The position numbers and the translations under genes are program-made. The notes beneath the pieces were generated by a model. That model saw only the letters and a program-made list of their open reading frames with translations. It was not told the DNA's origin and ran no database searches. DNA of 64,000 nt from Pseudomonas vranovensis DSM 16006 (GTDB lineage Bacteria; Pseudomonadota; Gammaproteobacteria; Pseudomonadales; Pseudomonadaceae): positions 1 to 64,000 of the forward strand of contig NZ_AUED01000021.1 of assembly GCF_000425805.1 (NCBI RefSeq), given 5' to 3'. Every line of letters begins with the position of its first letter. Position 1 is the stretch's first letter. This document shows positions 54,837 through 63,841 of the stretch, piece by piece.

Positions 54837-55484
54837 TCAGAAGATTCCGCCCGTAAGGGTCGCCTGCTCAGCATAGTCGAGGTGCTTGACCAGCTGCCCG
54901 CGCAGCCTTGCCCTTACCTCAGAGAGTTCGATCGGGCCTGCCTGGTCGCTCAGCTGGGTCATGGCCAGCCCCGCATACCCGCAGGGGTTAATCCGGCGGA
55001 ATGGCGCGAGGTCCATGTCCACGTTCAGAGCAAGGCCATGGAAAGAACAGCCATTGCGAATCCGCAAGCCGAGGGAGGCGATCTTCGCCCCATCGACATA
55101 GACGCCAGGCGCATCGGCCTTGGCCGCCGCCTCGACGTTGTAACTGGCGAGCAATTCGATCAGGCAGCGCTCCATGCGACTGACCAGATCGCGCACACCG
55201 AACCCGAGTCGGCGCACGTCCAGCAACAGGTAGGCCACCAACTGGCCCGGACCGTGATAGGTCACCTGGCCTCCGCGATCGGTCTGCACCACCGGGATGT
55301 CTCCCGGTATCAGCAGGTGCTCGGCCTTGCCCGCCTGGCCCTGGGTGAACACCGAAGGGTGCTCCACCAGCCAGACTTCGTCACCGGTTTCGGGGCCGCG
55401 CTGGTCGGTGAACCGACGCATGGCCTCGAGTACAGGCTCGTAAGGCAGTAATCCGAGTTCACGAAAGCCGAGGCTCGCCGGCAT
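54837..55484 (-). CDS. lipB: Octanoyl-[acyl carrier protein]:protein N-octanoyltransferase
   Basis: A 215-residue enzyme that moves the octanoyl group from acyl carrier protein to lipoyl domains. [23 protein letters not shown], the catalytic lysine in [19 protein letters not shown] and the catalytic cysteine in [15 protein letters not shown] are all visible. ATG 55484 overlaps the ybeD stop (TGATG), and lipA follows. GTG 55487 is one codon upstream and less likely. Confidence 0.97.
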   Translation of the reverse strand: MPASLGFRELGLLPYEPVLEAMRRFTDQRGPETGDEVWLVEHPSVFTQGQAGKAEHLLIPGDIPVVQTDRGGQVTYHGPGQLVAYLLLDVRRLGFGVRDLVSRMERCLIELLASYNVEAAAKADAPGVYVDGAKIASLGLRIRNGCSFHGLALNVDMDLAPFRRINPCGYAGLAMTQLSDQAGPIELSEVRARLRGQLVKHLDYAEQATLTGGIF

Positions 55485-55759
55485 CACAGCACCATTTTCA
55501 CGATTCCGGTAGCACGCAGGGCACTGTTGATGTTGTGCAACTGGTCTTCGCCGGTGGCGACAATGTGCAATTGCACAGTGGTGTACTTGCCTTCCTTGCT
55601 CTGGCGCTCGGCCAGGGTCTTGAGGTCGACTTCAGCGTACTTCTTGAGGATCTCGATCACCGTGTCCTTGAAATTGACCACGGTGTCGCCGATTACCTTG
55701 ATCGGATAATCAGCGCAGGGGAATTCGATTTTGTGCGACTTGACGTCTGGTTCGGTCAT
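55484..55759 (-). CDS. ybeD: DUF493 family regulatory protein YbeD
   Basis: A 91-residue ACT-like protein. [20 protein letters not shown] and [26 protein letters not shown] fit DUF493/YbeD, usually placed just upstream of lipB. ATG 55759 chosen (MTEPDVKS) with GAGG upstream. Coupled to lipB by TGATG. Confidence 0.93.
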   Translation of the reverse strand: MTEPDVKSHKIEFPCADYPIKVIGDTVVNFKDTVIEILKKYAEVDLKTLAERQSKEGKYTTVQLHIVATGEDQLHNINSALRATGIVKMVL

Positions 55760-55793
55760 GGCGGTAACGGCCTCGTAAGCCGTGGCAACAACA

Positions 55794-55821
55794 ACGCCCC
55801 CGCATGTGCAGGCGGGGGCGT
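55794..55821 (-). terminator. Rho-independent terminator after dacA
   Basis: ACGCCCCCGC/GCGGGGGCGT (10-bp stem, 8-base loop) with TTGTTGTTG on the minus-strand 3' side, 15 bases past the dacA stop. It separates the cell-wall run from ybeD-lipB-lipA. Confidence 0.88.
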
Positions 55822-55835
55822 GGCAGGTCACGATA

Positions 55836-56996
55836 TCAGTTGAACAACCCGTAGAAGAATAGCCGAATGCTATCCCAGACTCGACGGAAGAAACCACCTT
55901 CCTCCACAGGCTCCAGCGCGATCAGGTCAGCGCTGTGAACCACTTTGTCATCCAGTTTGACTTCCACTTTACCGATCACGTCACCTTTGGCGATCGGTGC
56001 CATCAGCTGTGGGTTCATGGTCATGCTTGCGGCCAGGCGTTTCAATTGGCCTTTAGGCAAAGTCATGCTCAGGTCGTTGGCCAGGCCGGCCTTGACCTGG
56101 CTGGTGGTGCCCTTCCAGACCGGTGCCTGAGCAAGCTCGGTACCCTTCTGGTAGAAGGTCTGGGTTTCGAAGAAACGGAAACCGTAGGTCAGCAGCTTCT
56201 GGGTTTCGGCAGCGCGGGACTGCTCGCTGTTGGTACCGAAGACCACGGCGATCAGGCGCATGCCATCACGTACGGCCGAAGACACCATGCAGTAGCCGGC
56301 TTCGTCGGTGTGGCCGGTCTTCAGACCGTCGACGGTCTTGTCACGCCACAGCAGCAGGTTGCGGTTTGGCTGCTTGATGTTGTTCCAGAAGAACTCCTTC
56401 TGCGAGTAGATCGCATAGTGGGCCGGGTCTTCGTGGATGATCGCGCGGGCCAGCACGGCCATGTCGTGAGCCGACGAGTAATGCTCGGGGTTCGGCAGGC
56501 CGGTCGGGTTCATGAAGTGGCTGTTGGTCATACCCAGGTCAGCGGCGGTCTTGTTCATCATGTCGGCGAACGCGTCTTCGCTGCCGGCGATGTGCTCGGC
56601 GAGGGCGACACTGGCGTCGTTGCCCGACTGGATGATGATGCCATGCAGCAGGTCGCTGACGCTGACCTGGGTGCCGACCTTGATGAACATACGCGAACCA
56701 CCGGTACGCCAGGCGTTTTCGCTGACGGTAACCGGATCGTTTTCACCGATTTGCCCGCGACGGATATCCAGGGTCGCGATATAGGCGGTCATCAGCTTGG
56801 TCAGGCTGGCCGGCGGCAAACGCTCGTCACCATTATTCTCGACCAGGACATTACCGCTGGAAGCTTCCATGAGCACGTAGGACTTGGCTGCCAGTTGCGG
56901 CGGCGACGGCATCATCTGCTCTGCTGCAAACGCAGCAGGGGTGATCATCAGCGGTACAAGCAGGCAAAGGCGTTTGGCAAAGCTGGTTATGTTCAT
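55836..56996 (-). CDS. dacA: D-alanyl-D-alanine carboxypeptidase (PBP5/6 type)
   Basis: A 386-residue low-molecular-weight penicillin-binding protein that trims pentapeptides in the periplasm. Signal peptide (about 1-25); nucleophile S64 in PASLTKLM with K67, second motif SGN (S124-N126) and third motif KTGH (K226). A C-terminal amphipathic anchor is present (FFRRVWDSIRLFFYGLFN). ATG 56996; the message ends at a terminator 15 bases on. Confidence 0.97.
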   Translation of the reverse strand: MNITSFAKRLCLLVPLMITPAAFAAEQMMPSPPQLAAKSYVLMEASSGNVLVENNGDERLPPASLTKLMTAYIATLDIRRGQIGENDPVTVSENAWRTGGSRMFIKVGTQVSVSDLLHGIIIQSGNDASVALAEHIAGSEDAFADMMNKTAADLGMTNSHFMNPTGLPNPEHYSSAHDMAVLARAIIHEDPAHYAIYSQKEFFWNNIKQPNRNLLLWRDKTVDGLKTGHTDEAGYCMVSSAVRDGMRLIAVVFGTNSEQSRAAETQKLLTYGFRFFETQTFYQKGTELAQAPVWKGTTSQVKAGLANDLSMTLPKGQLKRLAASMTMNPQLMAPIAKGDVIGKVEVKLDDKVVHSADLIALEPVEEGGFFRRVWDSIRLFFYGLFN

Positions 56997-57071
56997 CCGT
57001 CTCTCGAAATGGCTAATGGGCTCATGCCCTTATGGGCAAAACGTCTTCAGGCGCTGGGCCTTGCGAGCAAA

Positions 57072-57092
57072 ACCGCCATTGTACATGGCGGT
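57072..57092 (-). terminator. Rho-independent terminator after rlpA
   Basis: On the minus strand ACCGCCAT/ATGGCGGT forms an 8-bp stem with a 5-base loop followed by TTTTGCT, 38 bases after the rlpA stop. Confidence 0.88.
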
Positions 57093-57130
57093 CAGGCCCG
57101 CTTGCATGACAAAGCGACCAGTCCCCCCGG

Positions 57131-58126
57131 TCAGTCTGCCGTCACAACTTTGGGCTGGCCAAGATTGGCCAGACGCACACTGTCCTGCATTTGCTGGGCT
57201 TCGCCCTGGCTGTTGATCGGCCCGAGGCGCACCCGGTGCAGGGTTTGCTGGTTGCGCACCACCGAACTGATGAACACCGGGGCACTGACCATGCCGCTCA
57301 ACTTGGAGCGCAGCAGCTCGGCGGCATCCGGGTTGGCGAAGGCGCCGACCTGCAAGTAAAGACCATTGGCGGCCTGGGCACTGTTACTGGCGACCTGCAG
57401 CGGCACAACGGCAGCGGCATGCTGCTGCGGCGGCGGGGTCCATTGCTCGACCGTGCCGGTGCTGGCAGGCAATGTCTGGGTCTGGGCAACCTGAGGCTGA
57501 TTGAGCACCATCGGCGCCGGCTGGCCGCGCTGGGCCCACCACTGCTTGGGATCGATGCCCTCGACGCGCACGCGCGCGGTGCCGGTTTCGGCATAGCCGA
57601 GCTTCTTCGCCGCCGCGTAGGACAGGTCGATGATGCGGTCGGAGTAGAACGGACCACGGTCGTTGACCCGCAGGATCACACTGCGCTGGTTGTCCAGGTT
57701 GGTGACCTTGACGTAGGCCGGCAGCGGCAGGGTCTTGTGTGCCGCACTCATGCCATAGAGGTCATAGACCTCGCCGTTGGCGGTATTCTGGCCGTGGAAC
57801 TTGGTGCCGTACCAGGACGCGGTACCCTCGGCGCGGTAGTTGCGCGACTCCTGGATCGGGAAGTAGGTCTTGCCCAGCACCGTGTACGGGTTGGCCTTGT
57901 AGTTGCCAGTGTGTACGGTCGGCGTGGCGTCAGGGATCTTCGACACATCGACGTCCCACCACGGGGCACCGTCCTTGTGCGCGCGGTTGATGTCCAGGCC
58001 TGGCTTGGCCTTGACCACCGCGGGGCCTTGCGGCGCCGGCTTGTTCGACGAGCAACTGGCCAGCAACAGGCCCATGGCCGCGCAGCCGATCAGTTTGAGA
58101 GAGGTTTGAGAAAACAATACGCGCAT
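57131..58126 (-). CDS. rlpA: Septal/endolytic peptidoglycan transglycosylase RlpA
   Basis: A 331-residue lipoprotein that digests denuded glycan strands at the septum in Pseudomonas. Lipobox LASC with C25; the double-psi beta-barrel domain with TASWYGTKFHGQNTANGEVYD, SVILRVNDRGPF; and a C-terminal SPOR domain (about 255-331, GLYLQVGAFANPDAAELLRSKL). ATG 58126 overlaps the mltB stop by one base (TAATG). Terminated by the hairpin at 57072-57092. Confidence 0.96.
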   Translation of the reverse strand: MRVLFSQTSLKLIGCAAMGLLLASCSSNKPAPQGPAVVKAKPGLDINRAHKDGAPWWDVDVSKIPDATPTVHTGNYKANPYTVLGKTYFPIQESRNYRAEGTASWYGTKFHGQNTANGEVYDLYGMSAAHKTLPLPAYVKVTNLDNQRSVILRVNDRGPFYSDRIIDLSYAAAKKLGYAETGTARVRVEGIDPKQWWAQRGQPAPMVLNQPQVAQTQTLPASTGTVEQWTPPPQQHAAAVVPLQVASNSAQAANGLYLQVGAFANPDAAELLRSKLSGMVSAPVFISSVVRNQQTLHRVRLGPINSQGEAQQMQDSVRLANLGQPKVVTAD

Positions 58127-59136
58127 TACTTGGCGCCCCGTGCTTGAACCAGCAGGTCCGATAGCTGATGTACCGCCATGGCGTACATCACGCTGCGGTT
58201 GTAGCGAGTGATCGCGTAGAAGTTCTTCAGGCCCAGCCAGTACTCAGGGCCGTTGTCACCTTCGAGCCGAAAGGCGGTGACCGGCAGATCATCGCGCAGC
58301 GCATCATGACTCGACCAGCCCAGTGCCCGCAACTCCCCGACTGTATTGACCGCGTCTATACCGGGGCTCAAGCCCTCATCAACGCGATTGCCGGTGACAC
58401 TGGCGCGGCTGACCACCTGCTCGCCCGCTACCCAGCCGTGACGCTTGAAGTAGCTGGCGACACTGCCGATGGCATCGTCCGGGTTGTTCCAGATATTGAT
58501 GTGGCCGTCGCCGTCGAAGTCCACCGCGTAGGCGCGAAAGCTGCTCGGCATGAACTGCGGCAGGCCCATGGCGCCAGCGTAGGAACCCTTGAGGGTCAGC
58601 GGATCGACCTGCTCTTCACGGGACAACAGCAGGAACTCGCGCAGCTCCTTGCGGAAAAACTCGCTGCGCGGCGGGTAGTCGAAACCCAGGGTCGACAACG
58701 CGTCGATCACCCGGTAGTTGCCGGTGTTGCGGCCAAAAAAGGTTTCAACGCCGATGATCGACACGATCACCTGGGCCGGTACACCGTACTCTTTCTCGGC
58801 GCGCGCCAGGGTCGCCTCGTGCTGGCGCCAGAAGTCGACACCGCGCGCCACCCGGGCGTCGGTGAGGAACATCGGGCGATAGTCCTTCCAGGGTTTTACC
58901 CGCTCGGCGGGCCGGGAAATGGCGTCGAGGATCGATTGCTTGCGCTGAACATCGCGAAACACATCCATCAGTTGTTCGCCGGCAAAACCGTAGTCGCGGG
59001 TCATCTCGCCGACGAACTCGACCACCTGCGGTGAGCCGTCATAGTCCCCGGCGGTCGCTTGCTGTGCTCCACCGAGCAGGCCGAACAGGCCAACCCAGGG
59101 CGCGCAACGAGCGGCCCAGCCACGCATAAATTGCAT
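58126..59136 (-). CDS. mltB: Lytic murein transglycosylase B
   Basis: A 336-residue MltB-family enzyme. A signal sequence (MQFMRGWAARCAPWVGLFGL) leads to the catalytic domain with E131 in GVETFFGRN and MGLPQFMPSSFRAYAVDFDGDGHINIW. No classical lipobox is obvious, so it may be soluble in the periplasm rather than membrane-anchored. ATG 59136 with AAGGTGAAG upstream is preferred over 59127. Coupled to rlpA and downstream of rodA, which it overlaps: its upstream region lies inside rodA's end. Confidence 0.92.
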   Translation of the reverse strand: MQFMRGWAARCAPWVGLFGLLGGAQQATAGDYDGSPQVVEFVGEMTRDYGFAGEQLMDVFRDVQRKQSILDAISRPAERVKPWKDYRPMFLTDARVARGVDFWRQHEATLARAEKEYGVPAQVIVSIIGVETFFGRNTGNYRVIDALSTLGFDYPPRSEFFRKELREFLLLSREEQVDPLTLKGSYAGAMGLPQFMPSSFRAYAVDFDGDGHINIWNNPDDAIGSVASYFKRHGWVAGEQVVSRASVTGNRVDEGLSPGIDAVNTVGELRALGWSSHDALRDDLPVTAFRLEGDNGPEYWLGLKNFYAITRYNRSVMYAMAVHQLSDLLVQARGAK

Positions 59137-59153
59137 GTAATTCTTCACCTTAT

Positions 59154-60299
59154 TCAAACCTGTGCAATCCATTTGCGGTGCGTGTGGATCGACATTAAAA
59201 CCCCAAACGCTGACAGCAGCGTCACTAACGAAGTTCCGCCATAACTAATGAAGGGCAACGGCACACCCACCACGGGCAACAAGCCGCTGACCATACCGAT
59301 ATTAACGAACACATAGACAAAAAAGGTCATGGTCAGGCTGCCGGCCAGCAACTTGCCATAGAGTGTCTGGGCCTGGGCAGTAATCACCAGGCCGCGACCG
59401 ATGAGCAGCAGATAGATCAACAACAGCGCGCAGATGCCGACCAGCCCGAACTCCTCGCCCAGTACCGCGATGATGAAGTCGGTATGGCTTTCCGGCAGGA
59501 AGTCCAGGTGCGACTGGGTACCCAGCAACCAGCCCTTGCCGAACACGCCCCCGGAGCCGATGGCGGCCTTGGACTGGATGATGTTCCAGCCGGTGCCCAG
59601 CGGGTCGCTCTCGGGGTCCAGGAAGGTCAGTACACGCTGCTTCTGGTAGTCGTGCATGACGAAGAACCACATGGCCACCGCCACCGGTACCGCTGCGGCG
59701 ATCACACTGACGATCCAGCGCCAGCGCAGCCCCCCCATGAACAATACGAACGCACCTGACGCCAGGATCAGCAAGGCGGTTCCCAGGTCAGGCTGGCGAA
59801 CGATCAAAATGAATGGCACACCGATCATGATCAGGCTGATCATCACATGCTTGAGGTGCGGAGGCAGCGAGCGCTTGGCCAGGTACCAGGCGATGGTCGC
59901 CGGCATGATGATCTTCATGAACTCCGAGGGCTGGAAGCGGATAACCCCGGGGATGTTGATCCAGCGCGTGGCGCCCATGGCGTTGTGACCCATGACGTCC
60001 ACCACCACCAGCAGAATCACCCCGCAGACATAGGCCAACGGCACCCAGCGGGCCATGAAACGGGGCTCCAGCTGGGCAATGACGAACATCGACACCAGGC
60101 CGATGCCGAAGGAGCTGGCCTGCTTGAGCAGCAGGTCCCAGTTCTTGCCACTGGCCGAATAGAGGACGAACAGGCTGCCGGCCGCCAGCGTCAGCAACAG
60201 GATCAGCAAGGGACCGTCGATATGAATGCGTTGCAGGAAGCTGGCGCGACGACGCATCACGTCCTCGCTGGAGAGCATGCGATCGAAATTACTCTTCAC
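59154..60299 (-). CDS. rodA: Rod-shape peptidoglycan polymerase RodA
   Basis: A 381-residue SEDS glycosyltransferase that polymerises lipid II for lateral wall growth with its partner PBP2. About ten helices; the conserved SEDS loops RFQPSEFMKI, RQPDLGTALLI and VGVPLPFISYGGTSLV are present. GTG 60299 overlaps the mrdA stop by four bases; the start is supported by AGGA upstream. Part of the mrdA-rodA-mltB-rlpA-dacA run. Confidence 0.96.
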   Translation of the reverse strand: MKSNFDRMLSSEDVMRRRASFLQRIHIDGPLLILLLTLAAGSLFVLYSASGKNWDLLLKQASSFGIGLVSMFVIAQLEPRFMARWVPLAYVCGVILLVVVDVMGHNAMGATRWINIPGVIRFQPSEFMKIIMPATIAWYLAKRSLPPHLKHVMISLIMIGVPFILIVRQPDLGTALLILASGAFVLFMGGLRWRWIVSVIAAAVPVAVAMWFFVMHDYQKQRVLTFLDPESDPLGTGWNIIQSKAAIGSGGVFGKGWLLGTQSHLDFLPESHTDFIIAVLGEEFGLVGICALLLIYLLLIGRGLVITAQAQTLYGKLLAGSLTMTFFVYVFVNIGMVSGLLPVVGVPLPFISYGGTSLVTLLSAFGVLMSIHTHRKWIAQV

Positions 60300-62185
60300 G
60301 GGGCCGATTCCTGGGCAATGGACGGGTTGGCGAATTCAGGCTTGAGGCGGCCATCGGGGCCCAGCAACCAGGCGTCCATGACCTGACGCACCACGGGCGC
60401 TGCAACACCGGAACCGGACTCACCGTTCTCGACCATCACCGACACCACGATCTTGGGGTTGTCCGCCGGGGCAAACCCGACGAACAAGGCGTGGTCGCGA
60501 TGACGCTCCTGCAACTTGTTGCGGTCGTACTTCTCACCCTGCTTGATTGCCACTACCTGGGCGGTACCACTCTTGCCGGCGATCCGGTACTGCGCACCGA
60601 TCGCTGCCTTGCGCGCCGTACCCCGGGCGCCGTGCATCACCTGCTCCATGCCGTGGGTGACCTTGTTCCAGTCGGACTTGTCACGCAGCACGATATCCTC
60701 GATAGGGTTCTCGTCCACCGGTGGCAAGCCCTCGATAGTCTTGGCCAGGTGCGGGCGATTCCACTTGCCCTTGCTGGCGATCAGGGCCGTGGCCTGCGCC
60801 AGCTGCAACGGGGTGGCCTGCATGTAACCCTGGCCGATACCGAGGATCAGGGTTTCGCCGGGGAACCAGGCCTGACGGCGAGTGGCACGCTTCCATTCGC
60901 GCGACGGCATCAGGCCAGGCGATTCTTCAAACATGTCCAGCGACACCTTCCGGCCGATTCCAAAACGGTTCATGTAGGTAGACAAGCGATCAATGCCCAT
61001 CTTGTGGGCCAAATCGTAAAAATAGGTGTCGTTGGAGCGCATGATCGCTGTGTCCAGGTCGACCCAGCCGTCACCGCTACGGTTCCAGTTACGGTACTTG
61101 TGATCGTAATTGGGCAATTGGTAGTAACCAGGGTCGAATACCCGGCTCGAAGCCGTGACCACGCCGCTGTCCAGGCCGGCAATGGCCACCGCCGGCTTGA
61201 TCGTCGAACCTGGCGGATACAGCCCGCGCAGCACGCGGTTGAACAGCGGCCGGTCGATGGAGTCACGCAGCTCCGCATAGGCCTTGAAGCTGATGCCGGT
61301 CACGAACAGGTTCGGGTCGAAACTTGGCTGGCTGACCATCGCCAGCACTTCACCGGTGTTCGGGTCGAGTGCGACGATTGCACCACGGCGCCCGGCCAAC
61401 GCGGCTTCAGCGGCTTCCTGCAGCTTGATGTCCAGGCTCAGGACAATGTCCTTGCCGGGGATCGGATCGGTGCGCTTGAGAACCCGCAACACCCTGCCAC
61501 GGGCGTTGGTCTCGACCTCTTCATAACCTACCTGGCCATGCAGCTCCGGTTCGTAGAAGCGCTCGATGCCTGTCTTGCCAATATGGTGAGTGCCGCTGTA
61601 ATTGACCGGGTCGAGGGTCTTGAGCTCTTTCTCGTTGATCCGCCCGACATAGCCCACCGAGTGCGCGAAATGCGCACCCTGCGGGTAATGCCGCACCAGT
61701 TGGGCGACCACCTCTACACCGGGCAGGCGGAACTGGTTCACGGCAATCCGCGCAATCTGCTCTTCAGTCAGCTCGAACAGGATCGGCACCGGCTCGAACG
61801 GCCGGCGCCCCTGGCGCATGCGCTTCTCGAACAGGGTACGGTCGTCGGGCGTAAGCTCCAGGACTTCGACGATCACATCCAGCACCTGCTGCCAATCGCC
61901 GGAACGCTCCCGGGTCATGCTCAGGCTGAAGCTTGGGCGGTTGTCGGCGATGATCACGCCATTGCGATCGAAGATCAGCCCGCGGGTCGGTGGAATCGGC
62001 TGCACGTGCACCCGGTTGTTCTCCGACAGCGTCGAGTGATATTCGTACTGGATCACCTGCAGGTAATACAGGCGCGCGATCAGGACGCAGATCAGCAGGA
62101 CGATCGCCACGGCACCGACCACGACGCGACTGCGCACCAAACGGGCGTCTTTCTCGTGATCCTTGAGGCGAATCGGCTGCGTCAT
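60296..62185 (-). CDS. mrdA: Penicillin-binding protein 2
   Basis: A 629-residue transpeptidase for elongation. N-terminal membrane anchor (about 22-42), pedestal domain, then transpeptidase domain with nucleophile S327 in PPGSTIKP, second motif SND (S384-D386) and third motif KSGTA (K538-A542). ATG 62185. Encoded directly before rodA, its glycosyltransferase partner, and 16 bases after rlmH. Confidence 0.97.
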   Translation of the reverse strand: MTQPIRLKDHEKDARLVRSRVVVGAVAIVLLICVLIARLYYLQVIQYEYHSTLSENNRVHVQPIPPTRGLIFDRNGVIIADNRPSFSLSMTRERSGDWQQVLDVIVEVLELTPDDRTLFEKRMRQGRRPFEPVPILFELTEEQIARIAVNQFRLPGVEVVAQLVRHYPQGAHFAHSVGYVGRINEKELKTLDPVNYSGTHHIGKTGIERFYEPELHGQVGYEEVETNARGRVLRVLKRTDPIPGKDIVLSLDIKLQEAAEAALAGRRGAIVALDPNTGEVLAMVSQPSFDPNLFVTGISFKAYAELRDSIDRPLFNRVLRGLYPPGSTIKPAVAIAGLDSGVVTASSRVFDPGYYQLPNYDHKYRNWNRSGDGWVDLDTAIMRSNDTYFYDLAHKMGIDRLSTYMNRFGIGRKVSLDMFEESPGLMPSREWKRATRRQAWFPGETLILGIGQGYMQATPLQLAQATALIASKGKWNRPHLAKTIEGLPPVDENPIEDIVLRDKSDWNKVTHGMEQVMHGARGTARKAAIGAQYRIAGKSGTAQVVAIKQGEKYDRNKLQERHRDHALFVGFAPADNPKIVVSVMVENGESGSGVAAPVVRQVMDAWLLGPDGRLKPEFANPSIAQESAP

Positions 62186-62201
62186 TGAAAGGCTTACAGG
62201 T

Positions 62202-62669
62202 TCATTTGTGGTAAGGGTGCCCGGACAACACGGTCCAGGCGCGGTACAGCTGTTCGCCGATCAGTATCCTTACCAATGGGTGCGGCAGGGTCAGCGGCGA
62301 CAGCGACCAGCGCTGCTCGGCGCGCGCGCAGACTTCCGGCGCCAGCCCTTCCGGGCCGCCGACCATGAAGTTCACGGTACGCGAGTCCAACCGCCAGCGA
62401 TCCAGCTCGACCGCCAGTTGCTCGGTACTCCAGGGCTTGCCATGGACCTCCAGGGTGACAATCCGTTCCCCTGGCTGGACCTTGGCGAGCATGGCCTCGC
62501 CCTCCTGACGAATCAGGCGGGCGACATCGGCATTCTTGCCCCGGGTATTGAGCGGTATTTCCACCAGCTCCAGCGAAAGCTCCGAGGGCAGGCGCTTGGC
62601 ATACTCATGCCAACCGTCTTCCACCCACTTGGGCATGCGCGAGCCGACCGCGATCAGACGCAGACGCAC
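62202..62669 (-). CDS. rlmH: 23S rRNA pseudouridine-1915 N3-methyltransferase
   Basis: A 155-residue SPOUT methyltransferase modifying helix 69 of 23S rRNA. The SAM-binding knot signature [13 protein letters not shown] and the C-terminal [23 protein letters not shown] are unmistakable. GTG start at 62669. Lies between rsfS and mrdA on the same strand. Confidence 0.96.
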   Translation of the reverse strand: MRLRLIAVGSRMPKWVEDGWHEYAKRLPSELSLELVEIPLNTRGKNADVARLIRQEGEAMLAKVQPGERIVTLEVHGKPWSTEQLAVELDRWRLDSRTVNFMVGGPEGLAPEVCARAEQRWSLSPLTLPHPLVRILIGEQLYRAWTVLSGHPYHK

Positions 62670-62678
62670 GACGCTTCC

Positions 62679-63107
62679 TTATTCCCGGTCTTTGAGATTT
62701 TCGGAGTAGGCGTGGGTGTTGTCCGGGCTGTGGTGCTTGCCATCGGCGGCGCGGCTCTGCTCGGCACCCATCCACAGGCGCTCCAGGTCGTAGAACTGGC
62801 GGGCAGCGGCGGTCATCATGTGAACAATGACGTCGTTCAGGTCCAGCAGAACCCAGTCGCTGTCACCCTTGCCTTCTTCGCCCAGCGGCTGCACGCCCTT
62901 GGCCTTGACCGCTTCACGGACCTTTTCAAGCATGGCGCTGATCTGGCGGTTGGAGGTACCGGTGGCGATGATCATGTAGTCGGTCAGGCTATGCTTTTCA
63001 CGCACGTCGATAACCTGAATGTCCTGGGCCTTGACGTCAGACAGGGCAACCTTGGTCAGCTCGACCAGTTCTTCGGCACTGATGGCACTGTGTTTTTGCT
63101 TGGTCAT
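62679..63107 (-). CDS. rsfS: Ribosomal silencing factor RsfS
   Basis: A 142-residue protein that binds L14 of the large subunit and blocks subunit joining in nutrient stress. KAQDIQVIDVREKHSLTDYMIIATGTSNRQ and DLNDVIVHMMTAAARQFYDLERLW are family hallmarks; the tail after residue 117 is longer than usual and Ser/His/Asn-rich. I chose ATG 63107; ATG 63119 is also in frame and adds four residues. Follows nadD, as in most bacteria. Confidence 0.93.
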   Translation of the reverse strand: MTKQKHSAISAEELVELTKVALSDVKAQDIQVIDVREKHSLTDYMIIATGTSNRQISAMLEKVREAVKAKGVQPLGEEGKGDSDWVLLDLNDVIVHMMTAAARQFYDLERLWMGAEQSRAADGKHHSPDNTHAYSENLKDRE

Positions 63108-63153
63108 ATAAAAACTCATTCAACTCGTAATGTAGGGGCGCTTCACAGCACCC

Positions 63154-63804
63154 TCAGTTCGGCGCACGGTAAAGGTTGTGCGCATCGATGTAGGCCAGTA
63201 CTGCGTCCGGCACCAGAAACCGCACCGACTTGCCGCTGGCCAGCAGCTGTCGGATCTGCGTGGCTGACACCGCAAGCGGGGTCTGCCAGACGAATGCAAT
63301 ATGTCCCGCCGGCCCAACCAGGGCCTGCGGATCACTGACTGAGCGCGCGGCCAACAGGTTGCGAAGGGCATCCGGTGGCTCGACGTCGGCATCCGGGCGT
63401 TGCAGCACCAGGATGTGGCAGTGTTGCAGCAATTCTTCCCAACGGTGCCAACTGGGCAAGCCGCAGAACGCGTCCCAGCCCAGCAGCAGAAACAGCTGAT
63501 CCGAGGCGGCCATTTCAGCGCGCATCAGTTCAAGCGTTTCAATGGTGTACGACGGCGTATCGCGCAACAGCTCGCGGGCATCGACAGTCAGCGTTGGCAC
63601 ACCTTCGACCGCACAACGAACCATCGCCAGGCGATCCTCGGCCGACACCTGTGGGGTGCCACGGTGCGGCGGACGGGCGTTGGGCATCAGCCGCAGCTCG
63701 TCCAGCGCCAGCACTTCGGCCACCTCCAGCGCGCTGCGCAGGTGGCCGATGTGTACCGGGTCGAAGGTCCCGCCGAGCACGCCGATGCGCCGGGCGAGCG
63801 ACAT
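63154..63804 (-). CDS. nadD: Nicotinate-nucleotide adenylyltransferase
   Basis: A 216-residue nucleotidyltransferase making nicotinate adenine dinucleotide. [18 protein letters not shown] and [27 protein letters not shown] are the two signature segments. ATG 63804 gives the usual N-terminus. It has no Shine-Dalgarno, whereas a TTG at 63840 does, with AGGAGT upstream inside proA's end; that longer form would add 12 residues. Confidence 0.94.
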   Translation of the reverse strand: MSLARRIGVLGGTFDPVHIGHLRSALEVAEVLALDELRLMPNARPPHRGTPQVSAEDRLAMVRCAVEGVPTLTVDARELLRDTPSYTIETLELMRAEMAASDQLFLLLGWDAFCGLPSWHRWEELLQHCHILVLQRPDADVEPPDALRNLLAARSVSDPQALVGPAGHIAFVWQTPLAVSATQIRQLLASGKSVRFLVPDAVLAYIDAHNLYRAPN

Positions 63805-63841
63805 CGTCGAGACGTGGGCGAGCGGTTTGCGCTCGGCCAAG

